Origin: Aquimarina macrocephali JAMB N27
GTDB lineage: Bacteria; Bacteroidota; Bacteroidia; Flavobacteriales; Flavobacteriaceae
Length of the DNA stretch: 43,928 nt
Assembly: GCF_000520995.1 (NCBI RefSeq)
Contig: NZ_JACA01000059.1
Coordinates: forward strand, 1-43,928
Direction: 5' to 3'
Shown: positions 16,584-24,800 of the stretch, piece by piece
Layout: each line of letters opens with the position of its first letter
Position numbering within the stretch: position 1 is the stretch's first letter
Position numbers and translations under genes: made by a program
The notes under the pieces: generated by a model
Databases searched by the model: none
The model's input: the letters and a program-made list of their open reading frames with translations, nothing else
Told to the model about the DNA's origin: nothing

Positions 16584-18917
16584 TTAGAATTTATAGGTGT
16601 AATTAATTGATGGAATAAATTGCAGGATTGATACTTTTTTAAGTTTAGCATCATCAAAATAATAATAGAAAGGATTCTTTCTTCCGTAAATATTATATAT
16701 TGAAAATCCCCAGGTACGTTCTCTATTCTTTGAAAATCTTTTATGAAATTGAATTCCTAAATCCAAACGATGATAGTTCTCTCCTCTAAAATTATTTCGC
16801 TCTGTGCTAAAAGGTGTTCCACCATTAGAAAGGTCTGGGATTGTTATCGGAAAGGTACTTGTATTTGATAAAGACTCGGTATCCGGAAGATTAAAGTTAT
16901 TCCCCGAAGAAAACAACCATGTTCCCGATAGTGTAATACGATCACTAGGTTTGTATATACCAACCAAAGAAAGGTCATGTCTTCTGTCATATTTTGAAAA
17001 AAACTTGCGCCCTTGATTTAGTTCATCAAATTGTCTTTCTGACCAAGATAATGTATACCCTAACCAACCGGTAAGCTTTCCTGTTTTTTTACGTAATAGT
17101 ATTTCTGTACCGTAAGCCCACCCTTGGCCTGTGGTAATATTTTCTTCCCAATCAATTTCTTTTCCTGTTCCCAAGTCTTCTAATAACAAGAATGAGGCTC
17201 CTTCTTTATATGCTATCACATCATCCATTTTTTTATAATACCCCTCGACAGTAATAGAATATCCATCATCCATAAAATCTTTAGCAACTCCTAATGCATA
17301 TTGTTCAGAAACCTGAGGCTTCAACTTATCAGTAGAAGATACCCAAAGATCTGTTGGTAATCCTATTCCCGAATTCGAAAGTAAATGAATGTATTGATTC
17401 ATTTTGGAATAAGAAGCTTTTAATGCCAAATCAGGTTTTACATTCCAGGCAATGGTTGCTCTTGGTTCCAGATTAAGGTAATCTGTTGATTTAAACTGAA
17501 AATGAGTTAATCTTAACCCGGGAGAGAAACTTAATGTATTGGTGATTTTCCAGTCGTCCTCTAGATATAAAGCACTCTCCAGAGATTCAATCCTTTGTGT
17601 AATATCAGAATTACTTTCTCCTGTTTCTCTTATCCTGGACTGTTTTGGCACAAAATTATGATATGTAGACGCAAGCCCAAAACGTATAGAATGCTTAGGG
17701 TTTGGATAATAATCAAAATCTGCTTTAACACCATAGTCATTGATTCCTGAGTTTGTTTTTAATTTAAAAATTTCATCATTAAACTTTTCATCAACCTTTA
17801 TCCCGAAATTATAATTACTAAAAATTAAAGAAGTGTTAGAAAAAAACTTATCACTAAATTGGTGATTCCATCGTAACGTAGAGGTAATGTTACCCCAGAA
17901 CAATTTTGTTTTCAAGTCATCTCCTGCTTCCTTTTCAACTGCATGAAATTTGTCTTGTCCAAAATAATTACTCCAATATAATTTATTTTTTTCATTAAAA
18001 ACATGGTGTATTTTAAAGTTAAGATCCATAAAGTAATATCCTGCTTTTAAATCTGATTTTTGAAAAGGCTTAGATAATAGATCTGCATATGTTCTTCGTC
18101 CACTAAAAATAAAGGAAGTTTTTCCTTTTTTGATTGGTCCTTCTACCAATAGAGATGAAGATATTAATCCAACATTTATTTTACCACTCAACCTTTCTTT
18201 ATTCCCATTTTTTGTGTCTATTTTGAGTACAGAAGATAATCTACCACCAAATCTTGCTGGAAACCCTCCTTTAAAGGTTTCTATAGATTTAATAGCATCT
18301 CCATTAAATACCGAAAATATACCAAATAAGTGGTTAGAATTATATACCGGAGCTTCATCCAATATAATTAAGTTCTGATCCGGAGTCCCTCCTCTTACAA
18401 AGAATCCTGCGCTTCCTTCATTACCTCGCTGAATCCCAGGTAATAACTGTAATGCTTTGATCACATCCTTTTCCCCCAAAATAGCAGGTATATCCTCTAT
18501 TTCTGAAGGTTTTATGGATACGACACTCATTTGAGTTACCTGGCTTTCATTTACTCTTCTGTCTCCATCTATAATAACTTCATCTAAGCTTTCGGTTTCT
18601 AGCTCCATATCAAAATTAAGTGTGAGATCATTGTTAAGATCAATCGATTGTTTAATGGTACCATATCCTATATAAGACACAATTAATTCATGTGTTCCCC
18701 CAGGAATAGTAAGTGAAAAGAATCCGTAGTCATTGGTAGTGGTCCCCACTCCTCTACCTGGAATATAAATTGAAACAGCCGGTAAATATTCCTGACTACC
18801 TGATTCTTTTACATACCCACTAATTGTATATTTTTCTGATGTTTTTTGTTGGCTAAATATTTTACTAAAGCCCATAACTACTACCCAAAGGGCAAGAATT
18901 ACTTGTCTTGTTTTCAA
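16584..18917 (-). CDS. TonB-dependent receptor without STN domain (receptor 2)
   Basis: A 777-residue paralogue of receptor 1. The start is a TTG at 18917 and no upstream ATG exists in frame; it gives a signal peptide (KTRQVILALWVVVMGFSKIF, then SQQ). It enters the carboxypeptidase-regulatory-like domain directly (about 30-105, YTISGYVKESGSQEYLPAVS), with LDEVII near 113, a plug (about 123-235, GFFVRGGTPDQNLIILDEAP and GGFPARFGGRLSSV) and a barrel ending INYTYKF. It lacks the STN signalling domain seen in receptor 1, so it can import but should not signal through FecR. It follows the truncated fecR by about 80 bases. The ligand is unknown. Confidence 0.9.
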   Translation of the reverse strand: MKTRQVILALWVVVMGFSKIFSQQKTSEKYTISGYVKESGSQEYLPAVSIYIPGRGVGTTTNDYGFFSLTIPGGTHELIVSYIGYGTIKQSIDLNNDLTLNFDMELETESLDEVIIDGDRRVNESQVTQMSVVSIKPSEIEDIPAILGEKDVIKALQLLPGIQRGNEGSAGFFVRGGTPDQNLIILDEAPVYNSNHLFGIFSVFNGDAIKSIETFKGGFPARFGGRLSSVLKIDTKNGNKERLSGKINVGLISSSLLVEGPIKKGKTSFIFSGRRTYADLLSKPFQKSDLKAGYYFMDLNFKIHHVFNEKNKLYWSNYFGQDKFHAVEKEAGDDLKTKLFWGNITSTLRWNHQFSDKFFSNTSLIFSNYNFGIKVDEKFNDEIFKLKTNSGINDYGVKADFDYYPNPKHSIRFGLASTYHNFVPKQSRIRETGESNSDITQRIESLESALYLEDDWKITNTLSFSPGLRLTHFQFKSTDYLNLEPRATIAWNVKPDLALKASYSKMNQYIHLLSNSGIGLPTDLWVSSTDKLKPQVSEQYALGVAKDFMDDGYSITVEGYYKKMDDVIAYKEGASFLLLEDLGTGKEIDWEENITTGQGWAYGTEILLRKKTGKLTGWLGYTLSWSERQFDELNQGRKFFSKYDRRHDLSLVGIYKPSDRITLSGTWLFSSGNNFNLPDTESLSNTSTFPITIPDLSNGGTPFSTERNNFRGENYHRLDLGIQFHKRFSKNRERTWGFSIYNIYGRKNPFYYYFDDAKLKKVSILQFIPSINYTYKF

Positions 18918-18995
18918 TTTTCTAAAAAGTTTAATGATTATATATTCAAAATACCGATTATGACCAAGTCATGAATTTTTATTTTATAAACTATA

Positions 18996-19178
18996 TCACA
19001 ATACTATTCTTTGAATCCATAATCGTTGAATCTTATGATAATATGAAGTATTGTCAGAACTCTGAGAAACCCATTGCTGTACAAACGTTTCTTCTTCTGG
19101 AGTTGCTTTATCCGAAAAATATTTAATCAAAGCATATTCTAAGTTAATTTGGTTGTGCATATTCATAACAGATTTCAT
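18996..19178 (-). pseudogene. Truncated FecR anti-sigma factor (N-terminal domain only)
   Basis: Sixty codons that align without gaps to the N-terminal cytoplasmic part of the full FecR at 14578: KYFSDKATPEEETFVQQWVS and NTSYYHKIQRLW match RYLQNNVQDDERKFVENWIA and NTTYFENVKRIW. The frame then ends after six unrelated residues. There is no membrane span, periplasmic FecR domain or DUF4974, and the 78 bases before the next gene leave no room for them. Start codon, leader and a strong shared promoter element (19249-19279) are intact, so it may still be expressed. In the E. coli Fec system, N-terminal FecR fragments alone can activate FecI, so this fragment might be active rather than dead. Confidence 0.75.
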
Positions 19179-19248
19179 TTTAATAAAAATTATATGTTAT
19201 TCCTCTACTATAACAAAGCGTTTTGAATCATCTCTGTATAGTTATGTA

Positions 19249-19279
19249 TATGACGAATAGAAAAGAAGTTACACGTAAC
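19249..19279 (-). promoter_or_regulatory. Candidate ECF-sigma promoter/operator, copy A
   Basis: A 31-base block that matches 20731-20761 at 29 of 31 positions and sits at exactly the same distance (71 bases) from the start codon of its gene. On the minus strand it reads GTTACGTGTAACTT followed by TTCTATTCGTCATA. It contains a GTTAC-N2-GTAAC inverted repeat and a CGTC like many ECF -10 elements. It lies between the ECF sigma gene and the truncated fecR. Recognition by that sigma factor is inferred. Confidence 0.55.
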
Positions 19280-19305
19280 CGGAAAGTAAAAAAAATGAAA
19301 ATAAA

Positions 19306-19866
19306 TTATAAATAACTGATAATCAGAATTATAAAAACAAACAAAACTAATGATTTTATTTTTTTAAGGGCATTACTGATATGAGTTTCGACAGTTCTCT
19401 TGCTTATATTAAGTTCATCGGCAATCTCTTGATTGGTTTTTCCTTCGAACCGACTTAGAATAAATATTTTTTGATTCTGATCAGGAAGAGCCCTGATGGC
19501 TTTGTAAATTTTTTCTTGTAATTCTGTTTTCCCTATCTCTTCATCATCTTCTTCTACAAGAATAGAAGATTCTTTTTGAATGATATCTTTATGTTGTTGA
19601 CGAATATTATGAATTTTGATATGATCAAGGCATCGGTTTTTTACAGAGGTATATAGAAACGATTTTAAAGAGGTATGGATAATAAGCTCATCTTTTCTTT
19701 CGTACAACTTTATAAACACTTCTTGCGTAATATCTTGTGCTGTATCAAGATCCTGAACATATTTTTTTGCATATATCGTAAGTACTTTAAAATATTCCCT
19801 AAATACAGACTCAAAAACTTTGACATTTTTGTTTTTGATTTGTTCTATGATAAGTTGATCACCCAA
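19306..19866 (-). CDS. ECF RNA polymerase sigma factor (FecI-like)
   Basis: A 186-residue extracytoplasmic-function sigma factor of the Bacteroidota expansion family. Region 2 spans about residues 15-85 (FREYFKVLTIYAKKYVQD, DITQEVFIKLYERKDEL for core and -10 contact). Region 4 spans about 115-170 (IRALPDQNQKIFILSRFEGK and NQEIADELNISKRTVETHIS). It ends in a hydrophobic tail, LVLFVFIILIISYL (172-186), which may tether it to the membrane or to FecR. The start is TTG at 19866; there is no nearby ATG. A housekeeping promoter is placed at 19903-19931. It should drive the downstream receptor genes under FecR control. Confidence 0.93.
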   Translation of the reverse strand: MGDQLIIEQIKNKNVKVFESVFREYFKVLTIYAKKYVQDLDTAQDITQEVFIKLYERKDELIIHTSLKSFLYTSVKNRCLDHIKIHNIRQQHKDIIQKESSILVEEDDEEIGKTELQEKIYKAIRALPDQNQKIFILSRFEGKTNQEIADELNISKRTVETHISNALKKIKSLVLFVFIILIISYL

Positions 19867-19902
19867 ACGTTAGTTTTGAAAATTATGCTATCAAATATCT
19901 TA

Positions 19903-19931
19903 CAAAGATAAAATTACATTGCTATTCTCAA
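19903..19931 (-). promoter_or_regulatory. Housekeeping promoter of the ECF sigma gene
   Basis: On the minus strand, TTG (19931-19929), an 18-base spacer and TATCTTTG (19910-19903), the Bacteroidota sigma-A consensus, about 37 bases before the TTG start. It suggests the sigma gene is transcribed by the main sigma factor and not by itself. Confidence 0.6.
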
Positions 19932-20014
19932 AGAACGAAAAACTCAACCATATGTTACAAAAATTAAAGAAACAACCTCTTCTTTTATTATTTCATAATC
20001 TATACAAAGCATAA

Positions 20015-20049
20015 AGGGGTTATTGAAATTTACCTCTTCTAACACCCCT
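20015..20049 (-). terminator. Weak hairpin after the beta-barrel gene
   Basis: AGGGGTT (20015-20021) pairs with AACACCCCT (20041-20049) around one bulged base. It lies 15 bases past the stop of the barrel gene on the minus strand and is followed by TTTATGCTTTG, only a poor T-tract. Confidence 0.3.
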
Positions 20050-20063
20050 CTAATACTAAACAA

Positions 20064-20660
20064 TTAGAAATTAAATCTATACGATATACCTACTTGCAAA
20101 ACTTCATTAAATTGTTGTTTTTCTTTATAAATGGATTGTTGTGAAAAGTTGTGGAAATCACCATCAAAAACATCCACTGTTCCTCGTTTATATCTGGCCT
20201 CTACTCCTATTCCGTTTTTAAATTCATAACCTAAACCAACCGCAATCGAAACATCTACAAAAGTAATATCATTGCCTTCATCCCTATTTATAATACCTAC
20301 TGGAGTATCGTCTACATCAAAATCAATACTTGGCGCAATTATAAAATGTAAACCTGTATTTCTAACATAAAATTTGTTTGTTGCTGATATTGAGAGATAA
20401 TGAATTTCGACATCACTCCCTGTTGAAAACTTAGTATTACCTCCTTGATTTGAATATCCTATTTCGGGTTGAAGAGCATAAAGTTTTGAAAATCTAATAT
20501 TTAATAGTGCTCCTAAATAAACCCCTGGTTTAGTTTCTAAATTTGAATCAGAAAGATTAGAAATATTAACCCCACCTCTTAATCCAAAAGATGTCTTTTT
20601 TTGTGCTGAAGTAATACCGAAAACACCAATTAATGTAAATACCAATAAAAGTTTCTTCAT
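20064..20660 (-). CDS. Outer-membrane beta-barrel protein (porin family, PorT-like)
   Basis: A 198-residue protein with signal peptide MKKLLLVFTLIGVFGITSAQ and a mature part of alternating strands typical of the small 8-strand outer-membrane-protein barrel family: FGLRGGVNISNLSDSN, PGVYLGALLNIRFSKLYALQ, GIGVEARYKRGTVD, and a C-terminal LQVGISYRFNF ending in Phe. Its function is unknown. The 5-prime leader is strikingly like that of the truncated fecR (25 identical bases at the start codon and 29 of 31 at the promoter block), so it probably belongs to the same regulon as the ECF locus. Confidence 0.85.
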   Translation of the reverse strand: MKKLLLVFTLIGVFGITSAQKKTSFGLRGGVNISNLSDSNLETKPGVYLGALLNIRFSKLYALQPEIGYSNQGGNTKFSTGSDVEIHYLSISATNKFYVRNTGLHFIIAPSIDFDVDDTPVGIINRDEGNDITFVDVSIAVGLGYEFKNGIGVEARYKRGTVDVFDGDFHNFSQQSIYKEKQQFNEVLQVGISYRFNF

Positions 20661-20730
20661 TTTAATAAAAATTATATGTTATACTTTTTAGAGAATAAAG
20701 CATTATGCTTCATCTTTGTTCAATCATTAC

Positions 20731-20761
20731 TATGACGTATAGAAAAGAAGTGACACGTAAC
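20731..20761 (-). promoter_or_regulatory. Candidate ECF-sigma promoter/operator, copy B
   Basis: Twin of 19249-19279, differing at 2 of 31 bases and placed 71 bases before the barrel gene start, as in the other copy. On the minus strand it reads GTTACGTGTCACTT then TTCTATACGTCATA. The 25 bases ending at the ATG are also identical between the two leaders (19176-19200 and 20658-20682). Confidence 0.55.
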
Positions 20762-21030
20762 TAAAGAATGATAAAATTTCAAAAAAAACATAAATAATTA
20801 AAAATCAACCTTATAAAATAGTCAAAATAAATAGTTTTATTTCTACGGTATTGATCATTAAAATTATATTGTTCTGTTACAAGTATTGAACTCATCAAGT
20901 ACTATGAGAATTGGATTTTCTCTCATGAATAATATCCTATGTTGTTGTAAATCCTGTGATTCTTCATATAGTTTACATCAAAAACAATACAAGGATTAGC
21001 CATTATCCATACATATTTTCACTTAACTTT

Positions 21031-21062
21031 TTGGTTATTTATGTTCTAAACAATTAAGTTTG
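21031..21062 (+). promoter_or_regulatory. Housekeeping promoter of the TetR-type gene
   Basis: TTG (21031-21033), 21-base spacer and TAAGTTTG (21055-21062), a match to the Bacteroidota consensus, about 44 bases before the first possible start codon. Confidence 0.5.
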
Positions 21063-21105
21063 AGGAATGGAAAACAAAAATTAGAACTACTTTTCACAAA
21101 GTAGT

Positions 21106-21729
21106 TTGATTTTGATAAACTTATCAAACGTGGGAAGAAAGTCGGTACTCAAAAACAGAAAAGAAAAGAACAAAAAAGTAGAGCAATGGACTCTGGCTAT
21201 ACTCCCAAAATTAAAGACTACTGATTTAGGTGAGTTAACCATGGATGATCTGGCTTTGCTAATGAAGAAAAGCAAATCTACTATCTATCAATACTTTACT
21301 ACAAAAGAAGAGATTTTTGAATATATCACACAAGTAAGAATAGATTATTTGTACACCTATAAAAATCAGATTACAGAAGAAATTTTGAAATTAGATTACA
21401 GATGTGAAACTCTAGGGCGTATTCTTATGGAGGGAGCTAAGGATGTTTCTTCATTTTTTTTAAGACAATTGCAAGAACATTATCCCACAGCATGGAAAAT
21501 TATTGAAGAATTTTTGTGCGCATTACTTGAAGATTTAAAACAATTTTACATCTTAGGAATAGAAAACAATATCTTCAAACCTATATCATCTGAACTTCTT
21601 ATCAAACTAGATGAATACTTTATCAGGCAATTAATTACTGACGATAATTTCTTTGACCAGACCGAAGAAACATTAGAATCTACAATGAGAGACTATATGT
21701 ATTTAAAATTTGAAGGATTAAAAAAATAA
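21106..21729 (+). CDS. TetR-family transcriptional regulator
   Basis: About 207 residues. The N-terminal helix-turn-helix is recognisable: LTMDDLALLMKKSKSTIYQY and FTTKEEIFEYI, the typical recognition helix and following helix of TetR proteins. The C-terminal ligand/dimer domain is all-helical (EHYPTAWKIIEEFLCALLED) with no diagnostic pocket. No ATG precedes the domain; the start is a TTG (21106 or 21112) or the GTG at 21130, and I use the first. The gene has its own promoter and is followed by a long hairpin (21729-21807). Its target is unknown; divergent or self regulation is the usual pattern. Confidence 0.8.
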   Translation: MILINLSNVGRKSVLKNRKEKNKKVEQWTLAILPKLKTTDLGELTMDDLALLMKKSKSTIYQYFTTKEEIFEYITQVRIDYLYTYKNQITEEILKLDYRCETLGRILMEGAKDVSSFFLRQLQEHYPTAWKIIEEFLCALLEDLKQFYILGIENNIFKPISSELLIKLDEYFIRQLITDDNFFDQTEETLESTMRDYMYLKFEGLKK

Positions 21730-21807
21730 TACCATTTGTATTTTGAATTTACTGGTAAAGAAAATTAAGATTTTTTTGTTTCAGTAGATTTAAAGTGTAA
21801 ATGGTAT
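21729..21807 (+). terminator. 26-bp hairpin with G-U pairs downstream of the TetR-type gene
   Basis: Arms at 21729-21754 and 21782-21807 pair over all 26 positions in a plus-strand RNA: 21 Watson-Crick pairs plus five G-U wobbles, around a 27-base loop. In a minus-strand RNA those five would be A-C mismatches. It begins at the stop codon of the TetR-type gene. No T-tract follows, so it may be a 3-prime stability or processing element rather than a simple terminator. Confidence 0.55.
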
Positions 21808-21827
21808 AAGATTGTCTTTTATAATAA

Positions 21828-21859
21828 GTATACCTATAAGTAGAGACTTATAGGTATAC
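21828..21859. terminator. Perfect 14-bp hairpin between convergent genes
   Basis: GTATACCTATAAGT (21828-21841), loop AGAG, ACTTATAGGTATAC (21846-21859). It lies 30 bases after the stop of the big T9SS gene on the minus strand. The T-tract is weak on both sides; a bidirectional terminator is the likeliest reading. Confidence 0.5.
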
Positions 21860-21888
21860 CATTACTTTAGCGTTTTAACATAATAAGA

Positions 21889-24800
21889 TTACCTGATCAC
21901 AATTCTGGTTGTATTTGTTATTCCTCCATCTCCAAAAACCTTAACTAGATACATTCCAGATTTAAGATTTTCTAAAGACAAAGTTTGTTGGGAATCATTG
22001 AGTGTTCCTATATTTTTTGAGTATACAAGTCTACCACTTATGCCATATATTTCGACCACGCTATTGTTAATTACAGTTCCGGATGAAATTTGCACTTCTC
22101 CATTAGAAATCGTTGGATATAAAAGAGCTCCTTCCGAACTTCGAAGAGGTTTTTCTACTTCTTCCACTTCTTCTGCTACCAATTGTTTTTCTGGAGCATT
22201 TATAGAGCGAATAGCCCAACCAAAAGAAGTAAATAAAGGATCGGAAACTAACCGAAAACGTACTGCAATAATATCTCCTTCCTGAAAGAAGTCTAATAAA
22301 TTGATAGATTGTTCTTTAAACAATTCATCACTTATTGATGGAGAGGGCCCAGAGTTAAAAGCATCTGTCCACTCTGGAAATCTTTGTGCATCATAGGTAT
22401 CTAATCGTATCCAATCTTTTAAATCGCTAGAAGCTTCTATCGTTACATAATCATAAAATTGACCCGGTGCAGGATCAAATTCTGTAATTGCAACATCTTC
22501 ATAGGTAAAACTTCCATTCTCTGTATTAACAATAATAGGATGCCTTAAAACAGTGCGATATTCTGAATCGTTTAAATATGGATGTGCAGAATTATTGAGA
22601 ACTGCCTGACTTACCGTTTCATTAATTGTATTGATCACAAATTCTCCTCCAAAAGTATATACATCAGATAGCTCAAAAGTTTCAATAGAGACAAGGTTTT
22701 TTGGAACAGTATAATCAATAATATCAAATGAATCTGAAGAAATAACAGAAGTATCCCCTGCGCTATCAATAGCCTGCATTCCAACAGTATAGTTTCCTTC
22801 TTCTAAATTCTCTATCACATAAGAAAACTCAGTACCTTGTTCGATATTATCCGTAATTTGAGCTATTTCTTCTCCTCCCAAATACACTACTATTTTCTCA
22901 ATATCCTCATTTTCCTGTACATAAGTAATCTCTGCATTTTGATTTTCTACAGATTCTTGTGCTGCAGCAATAATTGTTGGAGGTGCATAGTACTTAGGTG
23001 GCTCATATCCTTCAAGTTCTTCAAGAGTAGCGGTCCAGACTCCTCTACCATGAGTTGCCATAACTACTTCATCATTTACGATTTTCATTTGCCATACAGA
23101 AAAAGCTGGCAATCCAGCCAGTAGCGACCAATGTTCTCCTCCATCTAATGTTTGAAATACTCCAATATCTGTTCCTACCCAAATTCTATCTTCATCAAAT
23201 GGCATTTCTACCAAACTATGAATTGCGACATCTGGAAATCCTCTATCTTCTCCTGTAGAAAACCCTGAAATATCTACCCAGGTTTGTCCCAAATCTTCTG
23301 TTTTCAATATTTTAGCTGCTCCTTGTCCAGAAAATAATACATACGCTCTATCCTCATTTGTAGAAGAAGTTTCTACTCCGGAAATAAAATAATTATGATT
23401 AATACCATCTCTTGGATCAGAGAATAACGCCGTAGGTTCATAAGACACTCCATTATTCTTAGAGACATGAATCACATAACTTCCTGATTCTGTCATTGCA
23501 TTACCAGCCCATACGACATCTGGATTAGCTGTAGACACAGAAACATCTAATGAACTTGAAGCTCCTACCGAAAAATTGTTCGGAATAGAAGTTAATTCCC
23601 ATGATTTTGCAAAATCAAGAGATCTCCATACTCCACTAATAGAAGGACTGAAAAGTGCATTAGGATTATTATTTGAATTTGTGATTTTTGAATAAAAAGG
23701 TGATGTTCCTGCTCCCGATTCTCCATGTCTGGCATTAAATCCTTCACCATTTTCGTAACGTACAAAACCATTAAATTGGGAACCACCTATAAACTCATCA
23801 GGATTGTCATAATTCCATAATACTTCAAACCCATCTCCCCCAATGACAAACTGGTATGCGGTTTCATCGTTTGCTCCATTTTCCGTTAATGATATCCAGG
23901 TTCCATTATCCTGCGCTCCTGCCATATAATCTTCTGTTCCATTACGTTTATCGGCTCCATAAAATTGTGTACAATTCAGTCCTACGGCAGAAGTAGACCA
24001 GTCATTAAGCGTTGTTCCCGGTTCATATAAATAATCTGTATGATATATTCCTCCATCATTAGCAAGGATTAATTTAAACTTCTTTTCTTTTCTTTTCTTT
24101 ATCCATGTTAAACCATGTTGGTCTACGTGAACATAATTATTTAATTCGCCATTATAACCCGCTGCGATAGGCTGAAAAGTATAACTCACTGGCCCATCTT
24201 TACTTTTAGTTTTAGTTCCAGTTCCTGCTTTAACTATTTGTACTCTATGCATCACTACTCCTCCTGCATAAAAAACATTTTCATTAAAAGGATGTGCTCT
24301 TATTATATTGTCATACCATCCTTGTCCAGTAATCAAATTTCCTGCTGCGGGAGTTCCTTCATAACCAATTAATCTAAACGTTTCCCCTGCATCACTGGTA
24401 AGGTAAAAATCAGTATTCACTGCAGTAGTTGCTCCACCACTACCTGTGTACACCGAAATAAAAACTCTATTTGGATTAGCTGGAGAAACATCAAGTTCAA
24501 AACGTGAATGGTTTGAGTTGTAATCATCTCTATTCAACACTAAATCCCATGTTAGTCCACCGTCCGTACTTTTTATAACTCCAACACTATTTACACCGCC
24601 ATAAAGCGTATTAAAATTTGTAGGGTCATAGTTAAGATCCTGAACATTTCCTGCGTTATACGTATTCTGCCATGTTACTCCTCCATCTGTGGTTACATAT
24701 ATACCATTTCTACTTGCAACAACAAGATTATTTTCATCTTCAGGATTTAAGGCTAATCGGCCAATTCCTCCAAAATTTTTGGTGTTATTAAGATATTCCC

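Larger units (their letters stand above)
20661..21105. other. Divergent regulatory region
   Basis: Between the beta-barrel gene (minus) and the TetR-type gene (plus). It contains the shared ECF-like promoter block on the left and a sigma-A-type promoter (21031-21062) on the right. The middle 200 bases hold no supported gene or clear hairpin. Confidence 0.5.
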
